Shown here one piece after another: positions 27,105-34,952 of a stretch of DNA of 64,000 nucleotides. The DNA lies in the NCBI GenBank assembly GCA_038202885.1, contig JBBREP010000003.1:30719-94718 (forward strand), given 5' to 3'. The notes under the pieces are model-generated. The model was not told the DNA's origin and searched no databases. It worked only from the letters and a program-made list of their open reading frames with translations. This DNA comes from JBBREP01 sp038202885. GTDB lineage: Bacteria > Actinomycetota > Acidimicrobiia > IMCC26256 > PALSA-610. The position numbers were made by a program, and so were the translations under genes. Within the stretch, counting starts at the first letter, position 1, and each line of letters begins with the position of its first letter.

Positions 27105-28493
27105 ATGAGTCATCAGCATCGAGGCGCCGGCGCATCGGACGAGATCGCCGTCAACCCGTTGTTCTCGCGCCGTGCTGAGTCGGGCATTCCTCGATGGACG
27201 ATCCCCGATGGCGAAATGCTGCCGGAAACCGCGTATCAGATCATCCACGACGAGCTGCTCCTCGATGGCAACGCTCGCCAGAACCTCGCAACGTTCGTCA
27301 CGACGTGGATGGAACCTGAAGCGACGCAGCTCTACATGGAATCGTTCGACAAGAACATGATCGACAAGGACGAGTATCCGCAGACCGCGGCGATCGAGGA
27401 GCGCTGCCTGCACATCCTCGCCGACCTGTGGAATGCGCCCGATGCCCACGGCACGATTGGCACCTCAACGATCGGATCATCCGAAGCGTGCATGCTCGCG
27501 GGACTCGCGTTCAAGCGCCGCTGGCAACAGGCGCGGCGAGCGGCAGGAATGTCGACGGAGTCGCCGAACATCGTGTTCAGCTCGGCGGTGCAGGTGGTCT
27601 GGGAGAAGTTCGCGAACTACTGGGACGTCGAGCCGCGCTACGCGCCGATCACGAAGGACGCGCCGTACCTCACGCCCGAAACGATGCTCGCGCAGGTCGA
27701 CGAGAACACGATCGGCGTGGTTGCGGTGCTCGGCGTCACCTACAACGGCGTGTACGAACCGGTCAAGGAACTCGCCGGCGCACTCGACAAACTGGCCGCG
27801 CGTACGGGCGTGGATGTGCCGCTGCACATTGACGGGGCATCGGGCGGCTTCATCGCTCCGTTCCTCGACCCGCAGCTCGAGTGGGATTTCCGCGTGCCAC
27901 GGGTGCACTCGATCAGCGCCTCCGGGCACAAGTTCGGACTCGTCTATCCCGGCCTCGGCTGGGTCGTGTGGGCCAAACGTGCATACGTGCCTGAGGATCT
28001 CATCTTCACGGTGAGCTACCTCGGCGGGAACATGCCCACGCTCGCGCTGAACTTCTCGCGGCCCGGCGCCCAGGTGCTCTTGCAGTACTACAACTTCCTG
28101 CGGCTCGGCCGTGAGGGCTACCGGCGCGTCATGCAGGCGTCGAAGGACGCGGCGCAGTACTTCGCGACCGAGATCGCGAAGCTCGACCAATTCGAGGTCC
28201 TCACCGACGGTTCCGATATGCCGCTCGTCACCTGGACGACCGCCGGCCCCGATCGCCCGTGGGACCTCCACGACCTGTCGGCCAAGCTTCGCGAGCGCGG
28301 ATGGCAGGTGCCCGCGTACCCGATGCCGGCCAACATCGAGGACATAACCGTGATGCGCGTCGTGTTCCGCAACGGCGTGTCGATCGACCTCACGCGCATC
28401 CTGCTCGACGACCTCGTGAACTCAGTCGCGTTCCTTGACGCACTTCCCGGCTCGCCACGCCCAAGCGGACCCGCGATCGCGTTCCATCACTGA
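27105..28493 (+). CDS. gadB: glutamate decarboxylase
   Basis: 462-residue PLP enzyme that decarboxylates L-glutamate to GABA, consuming a proton; in bacteria this supports acid resistance or GABA metabolism. The N-terminal IPRWTIPDGEMLPETAYQII, the substrate-pocket block GTSTIGSSEACMLAGLAFKR and the PLP lysine Lys276 in SASGHKFGLVYPG match GadB closely, including the lysine number of the E. coli enzyme. The ATG at 27105 is preferred although the frame is open further into the divergent xfp gene. A GABA antiporter gene is not seen nearby. Location beside the acid-producing phosphoketolase-acetate kinase pair suggests a joint role in acid or energy metabolism. Confidence 0.95.
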   Translation: MSHQHRGAGASDEIAVNPLFSRRAESGIPRWTIPDGEMLPETAYQIIHDELLLDGNARQNLATFVTTWMEPEATQLYMESFDKNMIDKDEYPQTAAIEERCLHILADLWNAPDAHGTIGTSTIGSSEACMLAGLAFKRRWQQARRAAGMSTESPNIVFSSAVQVVWEKFANYWDVEPRYAPITKDAPYLTPETMLAQVDENTIGVVAVLGVTYNGVYEPVKELAGALDKLAARTGVDVPLHIDGASGGFIAPFLDPQLEWDFRVPRVHSISASGHKFGLVYPGLGWVVWAKRAYVPEDLIFTVSYLGGNMPTLALNFSRPGAQVLLQYYNFLRLGREGYRRVMQASKDAAQYFATEIAKLDQFEVLTDGSDMPLVTWTTAGPDRPWDLHDLSAKLRERGWQVPAYPMPANIEDITVMRVVFRNGVSIDLTRILLDDLVNSVAFLDALPGSPRPSGPAIAFHH

Positions 28494-28546
28494 GCGGCCG
28501 TCGGCGGGATCGACTCCAGGTCCGAGGCGGTGCCAAACTCCGCGGC

Positions 28547-29599
28547 ATGAGCCTCGACGAGTTGCTCGACGGGGCTCGGCGCCTCGTCGACGAAGGTGTG
28601 ACGCCCGCGTGCCAAATCGCCGTCGCGCGCGACTCGAAGCTGCTGGCCTTCGAGACCTTCGGTGCGGCCGAGAACAACAGCCGCTTCAGCGTGTTCTCGG
28701 CCACGAAACCGATTGTTGCGTCGGTGATGTGGCTGCTGATCGCCGACGGCAGCATCGACGTACAGCGCCGCATTGCCGACTACGTGCCCGAATTCGCAAC
28801 CCACGGCAAAGACTCCGTCACGGTCGAGCAGGTGATGCTCCACACGTCGGGATTTCCGAACGCGACGATGGATCCCGTCGAAGGTGCCGACCCCGCGCGG
28901 CGGTTGGCGCGGTTCACGCAGTGGGAACTCGAATGGGAACCCGGTTCGCGCTTCGAATACCACGGGTCGTCGGCGCACTGGGTGCTCGCCGAACTCATCG
29001 AGCGGGCGACCGGCGCCGACTTTCGCGACGTACTCGAACAACGCGTCTGCGTACCGCTTGGCCTACCGCGACTGCTCGGTATTGCGCCCGCCGATCAAGG
29101 CGATGTCGTCGACGGGGTGCGCATCGGCGCCCCGTCCGACGACGAGTCGATCGACCTGTTGCGCTTCAACGAGCCCGACGTGCGTGCCGCGGGTGTCCCT
29201 GGCGGTGGCGGGGTGATGACCGCGGCCACGATGGCGCGCTTCTATCAGGCGTTGCTACACAACCCCGGCGCGCGCTGGGATGCCAGCGTGCTCACCGATG
29301 CCACCACCCACGTTCGGTGCCACTTCGATGATCCGCTGATGAGCGTGCCGTCGAATCGCACGCTCGGGCTCGTGCTCGCCGGCGACGACGGGCTGCATCA
29401 GTTCCGGTACGGAATGTTCGGTGCCGACAACTCGCCGGGAACATTCGGGCACGCGGGCGCATACTGCCAAGTCGCGTGGGCCGATCCCGCTACAGGGATC
29501 TCGTTCGCCTTCGCCAAGAACGGTCTCGACTCGGACATGTTCGCCGATGCGCTGCGCGTGTTGCCGTTGTCGAACCTGGCGTCGTCGCTCGCTGAGTAA
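28547..29599 (+). CDS. beta-lactamase-fold serine hydrolase 2
   Basis: 350-residue class C beta-lactamase-like hydrolase. The nucleophile motif is SATK at 51-54 in FSVFSATKPIVAS; the second motif is a YxS-type YHGSS, where most relatives have YxN; a late GTFGHAGA supplies the HxG-like element. No signal peptide is seen, so cytoplasmic esterase or peptidase activity is likelier than beta-lactam resistance. It is one of three paralogous groups in this window (with 22359-23513 and 39805-40854). Starts at the ATG at 28547, 53 nt after gadB on the same strand, so it may be read through from gadB. Confidence 0.84.
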   Translation: MSLDELLDGARRLVDEGVTPACQIAVARDSKLLAFETFGAAENNSRFSVFSATKPIVASVMWLLIADGSIDVQRRIADYVPEFATHGKDSVTVEQVMLHTSGFPNATMDPVEGADPARRLARFTQWELEWEPGSRFEYHGSSAHWVLAELIERATGADFRDVLEQRVCVPLGLPRLLGIAPADQGDVVDGVRIGAPSDDESIDLLRFNEPDVRAAGVPGGGGVMTAATMARFYQALLHNPGARWDASVLTDATTHVRCHFDDPLMSVPSNRTLGLVLAGDDGLHQFRYGMFGADNSPGTFGHAGAYCQVAWADPATGISFAFAKNGLDSDMFADALRVLPLSNLASSLAE

Positions 29600-29600
29600 C

Positions 29601-29636
29601 GCTGCCTGGCCTTTCGCTGCCTGGCCTTTCGCTGCT
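29601..29636. repeat. 15-bp tandem duplication between convergent genes
   Basis: GCTGCCTGGCCTTTC occurs twice and a third time in part, filling the whole 35-bp gap between the stops of the serine hydrolase and the DUF1003 gene. Confidence 0.9.
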
Positions 29637-30048
29637 ACTTGTCGGCGGGTGCAGCGTTGCCACCCACAACGTGTTGGTGTACTTCCCGAGTGAGCTGATG
29701 GATCAAACGAGTGATCTCGGTGTTTTCGTTCAGAAGCGCGTCTTCCTCGGCGTAGTCGTGATCGGCCTTGGCCTGTTGGAATGCAGCTTGGCGGTTCTGG
29801 CCGATCATGACGAACGTCGACAGGAAGATCGCTTCGAGCGACACGACCAAGGTGAGCGTCGGCCACGGGCTCTTCTCGGCGACGAGCATCCACGCGGCGA
29901 AGAGCACGACGTGGATGTAGACGAAGTTCATCGAGCCTGCGAATGCGGTGATGGCGTCGGCCATCTTCAGTTGCAGGTCGGAGGCACGCTTTTCCACCTG
30001 CTTGATGACGACGGGGTGGTGTGCGACATTCGGATCGAGATTGCGCAT
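29635..30048 (-). CDS. DUF1003 membrane protein
   Basis: 137-residue membrane protein of the DUF1003 family. Two transmembrane helices are evident (about residues 31-50, ITAFAGSMNFVYIHVVLFAAW, and 56-76, WPTLTLVVSLEAIFLSTFVM), followed by the family motif MIGQNRQAAFQQAKADHDYAEEDALLNEN and a helical cytoplasmic tail. Function of the family is not established. The ATG at 30048 is chosen because GGAGG lies 9 nt upstream; an in-frame ATG at 30090 lacks one. It is convergent with the serine hydrolase gene and appears monocistronic. Confidence 0.88.
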   Translation of the reverse strand: MRNLDPNVAHHPVVIKQVEKRASDLQLKMADAITAFAGSMNFVYIHVVLFAAWMLVAEKSPWPTLTLVVSLEAIFLSTFVMIGQNRQAAFQQAKADHDYAEEDALLNENTEITRLIHQLTREVHQHVVGGNAAPADK

Positions 30049-30259
30049 CGTGGAGTGCCTCCGGCTCGGAACGGTTTCGAGAGCCGCCATTCTTGCCGTC
30101 GGCGTGGTCGATAGTCGGCCAGCGCGGGTTGGCCGTAGGTCGCGGGTCAGCTGTCATTGGGTGGTGGGTTGGGTGGTGGGATGAGTTTGCGGCGGCCGTT
30201 GGGCACGATCACATCGTCCACATCAACAACGCGAGCCACATACGTGACGCCGCACCGTT

Positions 30260-30308
30260 CCGTGGTCCCACGAGAAGCGCGCTTTTGTGCGTTCTGATGG
30301 GACCACGG
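30260..30308 (-). terminator. long inverted repeat after three-gene operon
   Basis: CCGTGGTCCCA and TGGGACCACGG are perfect 11-bp arms around a 27-nt loop that contains a second small palindrome (AAGCGCGCTT). It starts 3 nt past the stop at 30312 of the minus-strand operon, the right place for a terminator or 3' end stabiliser. No clear T-run. The rest of 30049-30259 holds only a 12-bp GGGTGGTGGGTT-type duplication near 30155-30182. Confidence 0.6.
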
Positions 30309-30311
30309 GGG

Positions 30312-30791
30312 CTAGGTGTCGATGCGTTCGAGGCGTGCTGTGAACATGATGTGGTACTGCCACACCATCTCGCGATCGTCGCGCCAGCGGCGCACTTCGA
30401 TGCCCGGCATGTCGCGCGGCCGCAGCACCAACACGCCATCCTCGAACGATGCGGCGACCACGATGGACGTGGTGAAGTCGGCCGCCATCACGTCACGCAC
30501 GCCACGTTCGACGGTCCCGTCCGCCCACATGTCGTGCACCACGCCGCCCCCGGTGATCACAACTCGATCGGCGGCCTGTTCGATGCGCTCGACGTGTTGC
30601 CAGATCGGATGCCCGTCGGGCAGCGATACGCCGTCGGACTGTGCATCGATGACGCGCCAGGTGCCGCGTAGATCGGGGGCTCCGTCGATCAGCGGGTCGG
30701 TGCAGTCAGCCAGGATCGCTGGTGGCATCTCGGCGCCATAGCCGCCGGTCGGCGTCGAGGCCTTCGGGATATCGGCGACCTTCGTCGTCAC
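30312..30791 (-). CDS. lipocalin-like protein, unknown function
   Basis: 159-residue protein starting at the GTG at 30791, which overlaps the previous stop (GTGA). The sequence has alternating hydrophobic strands starting DLRGTWRVIDAQSDG and continuing QHVERIEQAADRVVITGGGVVHDMWADG, VMAADFTTSIVVAASFEDGVLVLRP and MVWQYHIMFTARLERID. That GxW opening and strand order suggest a lipocalin-type small beta-barrel for a hydrophobic ligand, but I cannot name a family. It is the third gene of the operon SDR-DinB-this gene. No signal peptide. Function unknown; a role with the neighbouring sulfatase regulon is only positional inference. Confidence 0.72.
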   Translation of the reverse strand: MTTKVADIPKASTPTGGYGAEMPPAILADCTDPLIDGAPDLRGTWRVIDAQSDGVSLPDGHPIWQHVERIEQAADRVVITGGGVVHDMWADGTVERGVRDVMAADFTTSIVVAASFEDGVLVLRPRDMPGIEVRRWRDDREMVWQYHIMFTARLERIDT

Positions 30792-31366
30792 GAAGTCATT
30801 CCGCCGAGGCCCACGAGCCCGCGAGCAAGTTCGATCTCGCCCATGTGGCGCAGCCCATGTTGGTAGAGCCAGCATTCGAACCCGTCGAGCACGGTGATGC
30901 CTTCGGGACCGGCGCACATCGCGCTGTAGGTGCTCGCGACTTGCGGTGGGAACGGTCGTTGGATCAACACCTTCGTGAAGTCGGTTGGGTCGATCTGTGC
31001 GAGGTACGCCTCGGTGCGCTCGAAGACGGTGCGTTGGTACGCCTTGAACGCGTCATAGTCACCGATGCGCTGATGGATCATCTCGTCGACGGTGCGGTGC
31101 TTGCCGTGATCGTCGATGGCCATCTGCACCCGTGATTGCCATTCGGCGTTCCACACGGGTGCGATGCCGGTGATCAACATGAACGACGCGTCTTGCATGT
31201 TCGTGTAGTGAAACAGCGAGAACGCGATCGGCAGCACACCTTCACGCTCGAAGTGGTTGACGTGCTCCAGGCCCATCGTGTGGACGGCTTGGTAGTACAG
31301 CGAGTGCATGGTGTGCATCCGCCGCTGGAGCGAATCGAGCAACAACTCAGTGGTACCCGTGGTCAT
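30788..31366 (-). CDS. DinB-fold protein
   Basis: 192-residue protein from the ATG at 31366, whose first base overlaps the SDR stop (TGATG). It reads as a four-helix bundle: HTMHSLYYQAVHTMGLEHVNHF, the helix LPIAFSLFHYTNMQDASFML, and a C-terminal helix LYQHGLRHMGEIELARGLVG. The histidines (H-x-H near the start, H of FHYTN, and HGLRHMGE) fit the DinB/YfiT metal-site pattern, as in mycothiol- or bacillithiol-dependent transferases. Assignment rests on helix and His pattern, not a clear sequence match. It is followed by a coupled lipocalin-like gene. Confidence 0.65.
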   Translation of the reverse strand: MTTGTTELLLDSLQRRMHTMHSLYYQAVHTMGLEHVNHFEREGVLPIAFSLFHYTNMQDASFMLITGIAPVWNAEWQSRVQMAIDDHGKHRTVDEMIHQRIGDYDAFKAYQRTVFERTEAYLAQIDPTDFTKVLIQRPFPPQVASTYSAMCAGPEGITVLDGFECWLYQHGLRHMGEIELARGLVGLGGMTS

Positions 31367-32112
31367 CAGACCCAACCTCCTGCGTAGGCCACGAACTGGC
31401 CGGTGGTGAATCGACTCGTGCCGTCGATGAACGGCATGCAAAACGATGCGAACTCTTCGAGCGTGCCGAGGCGCCCCATCGGTACTTGTGCTTCGACTTT
31501 GGCGCGTGACTCGGCATCGGTGACGCCGTTCGCGCGCAGGAACTCGGGGAAGTCCATGAAGTTGGTACCCACGACGTTGACCTGCACGCCCTTGCGAGCG
31601 ACCTCGGCGGCGACGTTGCGGGCCAACATGGTGGCCGCCGCGCGACCGGCCGAGTAGATCGGCGCGCCGGGCGTGGGTCGGGCGCCGGCCGCGCTCGTGA
31701 TGAGCAGGACCTGGCCATCGCCTTGCTCGACCATCACCGGCACGACGGTGCGTAGGAAGTGGTACGGGGCTTCGATGCAGCCTTTCACCACTGCGTTGAG
31801 ATCGTCGATGGTCGAGCGCAGGAACCGGCCAGTGATGACGCGCCCCGACGCGGCCGCCGCCGAATCGATGCGGCCGAAGCGTTCCATTGCCGCGGCGACG
31901 AGTCGTTCTGACGATTCCAACTTGCTGATGTCGCGCGCATCGGGCACTGCGACCACCGTGGCACCGGCCGCGGTGAGCTCGCCAACGAGATCGTCGGACG
32001 GATCACCGAGAACGAGATCGTGGCCCTTGGCGGCGAGCGAACGGGCGAGGTGCGGCCCGACGTAGAAGCTCGCGTCGTTCACGACCGCGACCCGGCGTGG
32101 ACTGTCGGTCAT
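31366..32112 (-). CDS. degenerate short-chain dehydrogenase/reductase
   Basis: 248-residue Rossmann-fold SDR. The fold is clear (NAAG-like SAAAASGRV, serine in LLITSAAGARP, and the C-terminal PMGRLGTLEEFASFCMPFID then GQFVAYAGGWV) but two signatures are altered: the TGxxxGxG cofactor loop reads NDASFYVGP, and the catalytic YxxxK reads YSAGR, with Arg for Lys. Atypical SDRs of this kind occur and may bind NAD(P) differently or have lost oxidoreductase activity. The ATG at 32112 follows a strong GGAGGTATC. It heads the three-gene minus-strand operon, divergent from the sulfatase operon. Confidence 0.85.
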   Translation of the reverse strand: MTDSPRRVAVVNDASFYVGPHLARSLAAKGHDLVLGDPSDDLVGELTAAGATVVAVPDARDISKLESSERLVAAAMERFGRIDSAAAASGRVITGRFLRSTIDDLNAVVKGCIEAPYHFLRTVVPVMVEQGDGQVLLITSAAGARPTPGAPIYSAGRAAATMLARNVAAEVARKGVQVNVVGTNFMDFPEFLRANGVTDAESRAKVEAQVPMGRLGTLEEFASFCMPFIDGTSRFTTGQFVAYAGGWV

Positions 32113-32157
32113 GATACCTCCAAAGATCGACGATATCGGCTTGGTTGCCGGCCTGTC

Positions 32158-32205
32158 ACTGGGTCGCCCATTGGGTCGCCCATTGGGTTGGCCATCGGGT
32201 CGTCC
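32158..32205. repeat. 12-bp tandem repeat in sulfatase-SDR control region
   Basis: Four units of the form ATTGGGTCGCCC (the last two degenerate) occupy one third of the 148-bp divergent control region. Reading them as coding would give MGDP-type repeats, but no ribosome-binding site supports this. Confidence 0.85.
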
Positions 32206-32223
32206 GTACGAGCCGCCGAAGTA

Positions 32224-32250
32224 TTGACAGCTTCAGTGTCATAATAATAG
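32224..32250 (+). promoter_or_regulatory. promoter/operator region of sulfatase operon
   Basis: TTGACA at 32224-32229 looks like a -35 box; an unusually AT-rich TAATAATAG follows at 32242-32250, although the spacing (12-15 nt) is short for sigma-70. TGACA-7 nt-TGTCA (32225-32241) is a perfect inverted repeat over the same bases and could be an operator. It stands out in a region otherwise about 65 % GC. Confidence 0.45.
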
Positions 32251-32260
32251 GGTGGTCGCC

Positions 32261-34522
32261 ATGAAGCAATACGAACCCTTCGATGGTGTGATCGGGCGCA
32301 CGTTGGCCGAGTCGCAGCCGTGGTGGCCCGAGCGTGCCCATCCGGGTGAGGCCGCACCGAACGTCGTGGTGATCCTGATCGACGACCTCGGCTTCTCGCA
32401 CTTCGGTTGTTTTGGATCGACGATCGCGACGCCCCGCGTCGACGAACTCGCGTCGCGCGGTCTGCGCTACACGAACTTCCACGTGACGCCGCTGTGCTCG
32501 CCGACGCGCGCGTCGCTGTTGACCGGCCGCAACCATCACGAAGTGGGGATGCGCTCGGTCTCGAACTTCAACACCGGTTTTCCCAACATGCGCAGCCAGA
32601 TATCGAACCATGCGGCCACGATGGCCGAGGTGTTGCGCGACGAGGGCTACACGACGTTCGCGCTCGGCAAATGGCATCTCTGCCAGATGGAGAACGCGTC
32701 GGCGGCGGGCCCGTACGACCAGTGGCCGTGTCAGCGCGGCTTTGATCGCTACTACGGGTTCCTCGACGGTGAGACCGACCAATTCCATCCCGAGCTGATC
32801 TACGACAACCACCGTGTCGACCAACCCACGAGTGCCGAAGACGGCTACCACCTGAGCGTCGACCTCGTCGACCACGCGATCGAGTTCGTGCACGACACCA
32901 AGGCGATCCGACCCGACCGCCCGTTCTTCATGTATCTCGCGTTCGGTGCCACGCACGCGCCGCACCAAGCGCCGCCCGAATACCTCGAGAAGTACCGCGG
33001 CAAGTTCGACGCTGGTTGGGACGTGGCTCGCGACGCGTGGTTCGCGCGCCAGCACGAGATGGGCCTGTTGCCGCCCGATACGGCGCTCGCGCCCCGCAAT
33101 CCCGGTGTCGAACCGTGGGACGAACTACCCGAGAACCACAGGATGCTCGCGGCCCGACTCCAGGAGGCATTCGCGGGTTTCCTAGAACACACCGACGCGC
33201 AGATCGGCCGGCTCGTCGACGCGCTGACGCACCTCGGCGAACTCGACAACACGATGATCGTGTTGCTCTCGGACAACGGTGCGAGCCAAGAGGGCGGCCC
33301 GTTCGGGGTGCTCAACGAGTGGAAGTTCTTCAACTTCATCCTCGAGACGCCCGACGAAGCGATTGCGCACCTCGACGACATCGGTGGACCGAACAGCCAC
33401 ACGAACTATCCGTGGGGTTGGGCCCAGGCCGGGAACACACCGTTCAAGTGGTACAAGCAGAACACGCATGAAGGCGGTGTGCACGTGCCGTGCATCGCGC
33501 ACTGGCCCGCGCGCATCGTCGATGGCGGCGCGCGGCGCGATCAGTTCCACCACGTCAACGACATCGCGCCCACAATCTACGAAGCAATTGGCGTCACACC
33601 ACCGACGGTGTATCGCGGGTACGAACAGATGCCGATCACCGGCACGTCGATGCTGTACACGTTCGAGGCCGGCGACGCAACAACGCCGAGCCGCAAGAAC
33701 ACGCAGTACTTCGAGATGATGGGCCACCGCGCGATGTATGCCGACGGTTGGAAAGCGGTCACGCGCCACCAAGCCGGCGTGGCGTTCGACGACGATACGT
33801 GGGAGCTGTACCACGTTGGCGAAGATCGATCCGAGTGCAACGACCTGGCTGCCGCGATGCCCGAGAAGCTCGCCGAACTCGTCGCGATGTGGTGGCAGGA
33901 GGCCGAGGAACACGGCGTGCTCCCGCTCGACGATCGCACGATCGAACTGTTCGGTGCGCGCTTTCGCGACCGCTCGCCGCACCGCGCCGATCGCCATTAC
34001 ACCTACCGTCCACCGGTGTCGCCACTGCCCTCGCAGGTTGGCCCCGCGATCGGCGGCCGAAGCTGGGATCTCGACGCCGTGATCGACCGCCCGGCCGGTG
34101 CGGGCGGCGTGCTCTACGCCACCGGCACCGCAAGCTCAGGGGTGTCGATCTTCATCCAAGATGATCGGCTCGTGTTCGATTACAACTTTTTCGGCGAACA
34201 CCAGGTGGTGGAATCGGATCGCTCGGTGCCGGTCGGTGCGTGCGTCGTGGGGGTGCGCTTCCGGCGCACAGGCAAGGGCGGCACGGCCACGTTGGTCGTC
34301 GACGACGTGGAGTGCGGCACGCTCACCGTTGACTTCGTGATGCGAATCATCTCGAGCATTGGTTCCAGCGTCGGCCGCGACCACGGTTCGCAGGTCAGCG
34401 AGCGCTACACCGGTCCGTTCCCGTTTGCCGGTCGACTCGAGCGCCTCGACGTGCAGCTGGTGTCGGAGCGACCGCCCGACACGGCCGCGGCCGAGGCGCG
34501 AGCGATCATGGCCCGGCAATGA
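32261..34522 (+). CDS. sulfatase (arylsulfatase type) 1
   Basis: 753-residue sulfatase of the alkaline-phosphatase superfamily, hydrolysing sulfate esters with a formylglycine made from Cys79 in the motif CSPTRASLLTGR (CxPxR). Other active-site features are VVILIDDLGFSHFGC (metal-binding DD), GKWHLCQ and the late LSDNGAS. The length and C-terminal beta-rich extension (residues 600-750, RPPVSPLPSQVGPAIGGRSW onward) match the long arylsulfatase group known from actinobacteria. No signal peptide is seen, so cytoplasmic action is likely. It begins with ATG at 32261 (GTG alternative at 32252). First gene of an operon with an SRPBCC protein and another sulfatase. A formylglycine-generating enzyme is needed but not in the window. 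Confidence 0.92.
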   Translation: MKQYEPFDGVIGRTLAESQPWWPERAHPGEAAPNVVVILIDDLGFSHFGCFGSTIATPRVDELASRGLRYTNFHVTPLCSPTRASLLTGRNHHEVGMRSVSNFNTGFPNMRSQISNHAATMAEVLRDEGYTTFALGKWHLCQMENASAAGPYDQWPCQRGFDRYYGFLDGETDQFHPELIYDNHRVDQPTSAEDGYHLSVDLVDHAIEFVHDTKAIRPDRPFFMYLAFGATHAPHQAPPEYLEKYRGKFDAGWDVARDAWFARQHEMGLLPPDTALAPRNPGVEPWDELPENHRMLAARLQEAFAGFLEHTDAQIGRLVDALTHLGELDNTMIVLLSDNGASQEGGPFGVLNEWKFFNFILETPDEAIAHLDDIGGPNSHTNYPWGWAQAGNTPFKWYKQNTHEGGVHVPCIAHWPARIVDGGARRDQFHHVNDIAPTIYEAIGVTPPTVYRGYEQMPITGTSMLYTFEAGDATTPSRKNTQYFEMMGHRAMYADGWKAVTRHQAGVAFDDDTWELYHVGEDRSECNDLAAAMPEKLAELVAMWWQEAEEHGVLPLDDRTIELFGARFRDRSPHRADRHYTYRPPVSPLPSQVGPAIGGRSWDLDAVIDRPAGAGGVLYATGTASSGVSIFIQDDRLVFDYNFFGEHQVVESDRSVPVGACVVGVRFRRTGKGGTATLVVDDVECGTLTVDFVMRIISSIGSSVGRDHGSQVSERYTGPFPFAGRLERLDVQLVSERPPDTAAAEARAIMARQ

Positions 34523-34547
34523 CGGTGCCGTTGAAGCGACTGCACTG

Positions 34548-34949
34548 ATGGGAACGGTACGGCGCGAAGTCATCATCGAACGCTCAGCGGATGATGTGTG
34601 GGCCCGCGTGGGTGACCCGGCAACGACCAACACGTGGTTTCCGGGGATGGTCGATGTGAAGGTCGAGGGCAAGATTCGCACGATCACGACAGCCGCTGGG
34701 CTCACGCTGCCCGAGGAGATCGTGACGCTTGACCCGATTCTGCGGCGTTTCCAGTACCGGGTGACCGCGCCGATACTGCGGAACCATCTCGGCACGATCG
34801 ATGTGTTCGACCTCGGCGCCGACCGCAGCCTCGTGTCGTACTCCACCGACTGCGAGCCCGACGCCATGGCGCTCATCATCGGTGGTGCCGCCGGCGGTGC
34901 GCTGGCCGAACTGCGCCACCAACTCGAAGCTTCGGGCGAGGAGCACTGA
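34548..34949 (+). CDS. SRPBCC (START-like) protein in sulfatase operon
   Basis: 133-residue protein with the SRPBCC helix-grip fold: VRREVIIERSADDVWARVGDPATTNTWFPG at the start, LTLPEEIVTLDPILRRFQYRV in the middle and the long C-terminal helix GALAELRHQLEAS. It sits 25 nt after one sulfatase gene and 3 nt before another, so all three are surely one transcript. The fold binds hydrophobic ligands; in this place it may hold a steroid- or aryl-sulfate substrate or product, which is inference from position. Confidence 0.85.
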   Translation: MGTVRREVIIERSADDVWARVGDPATTNTWFPGMVDVKVEGKIRTITTAAGLTLPEEIVTLDPILRRFQYRVTAPILRNHLGTIDVFDLGADRSLVSYSTDCEPDAMALIIGGAAGGALAELRHQLEASGEEH

Positions 34950-34952
34950 ACC

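Noticed and set aside
31366..32112. Sequencing error as the cause of the SDR YxxxR motif
   Set aside because: The frame is intact, and the cofactor loop is also altered, so a truly divergent SDR is likelier; resequencing of the TACTCGGCCGGTCGC site would confirm.
32109..32260. Small coding gene made of MGDP-type repeats in the sulfatase-SDR control region
   Set aside because: The reading frame is a by-product of the 12-bp tandem repeat, without ribosome-binding site, inside a divergent promoter region.
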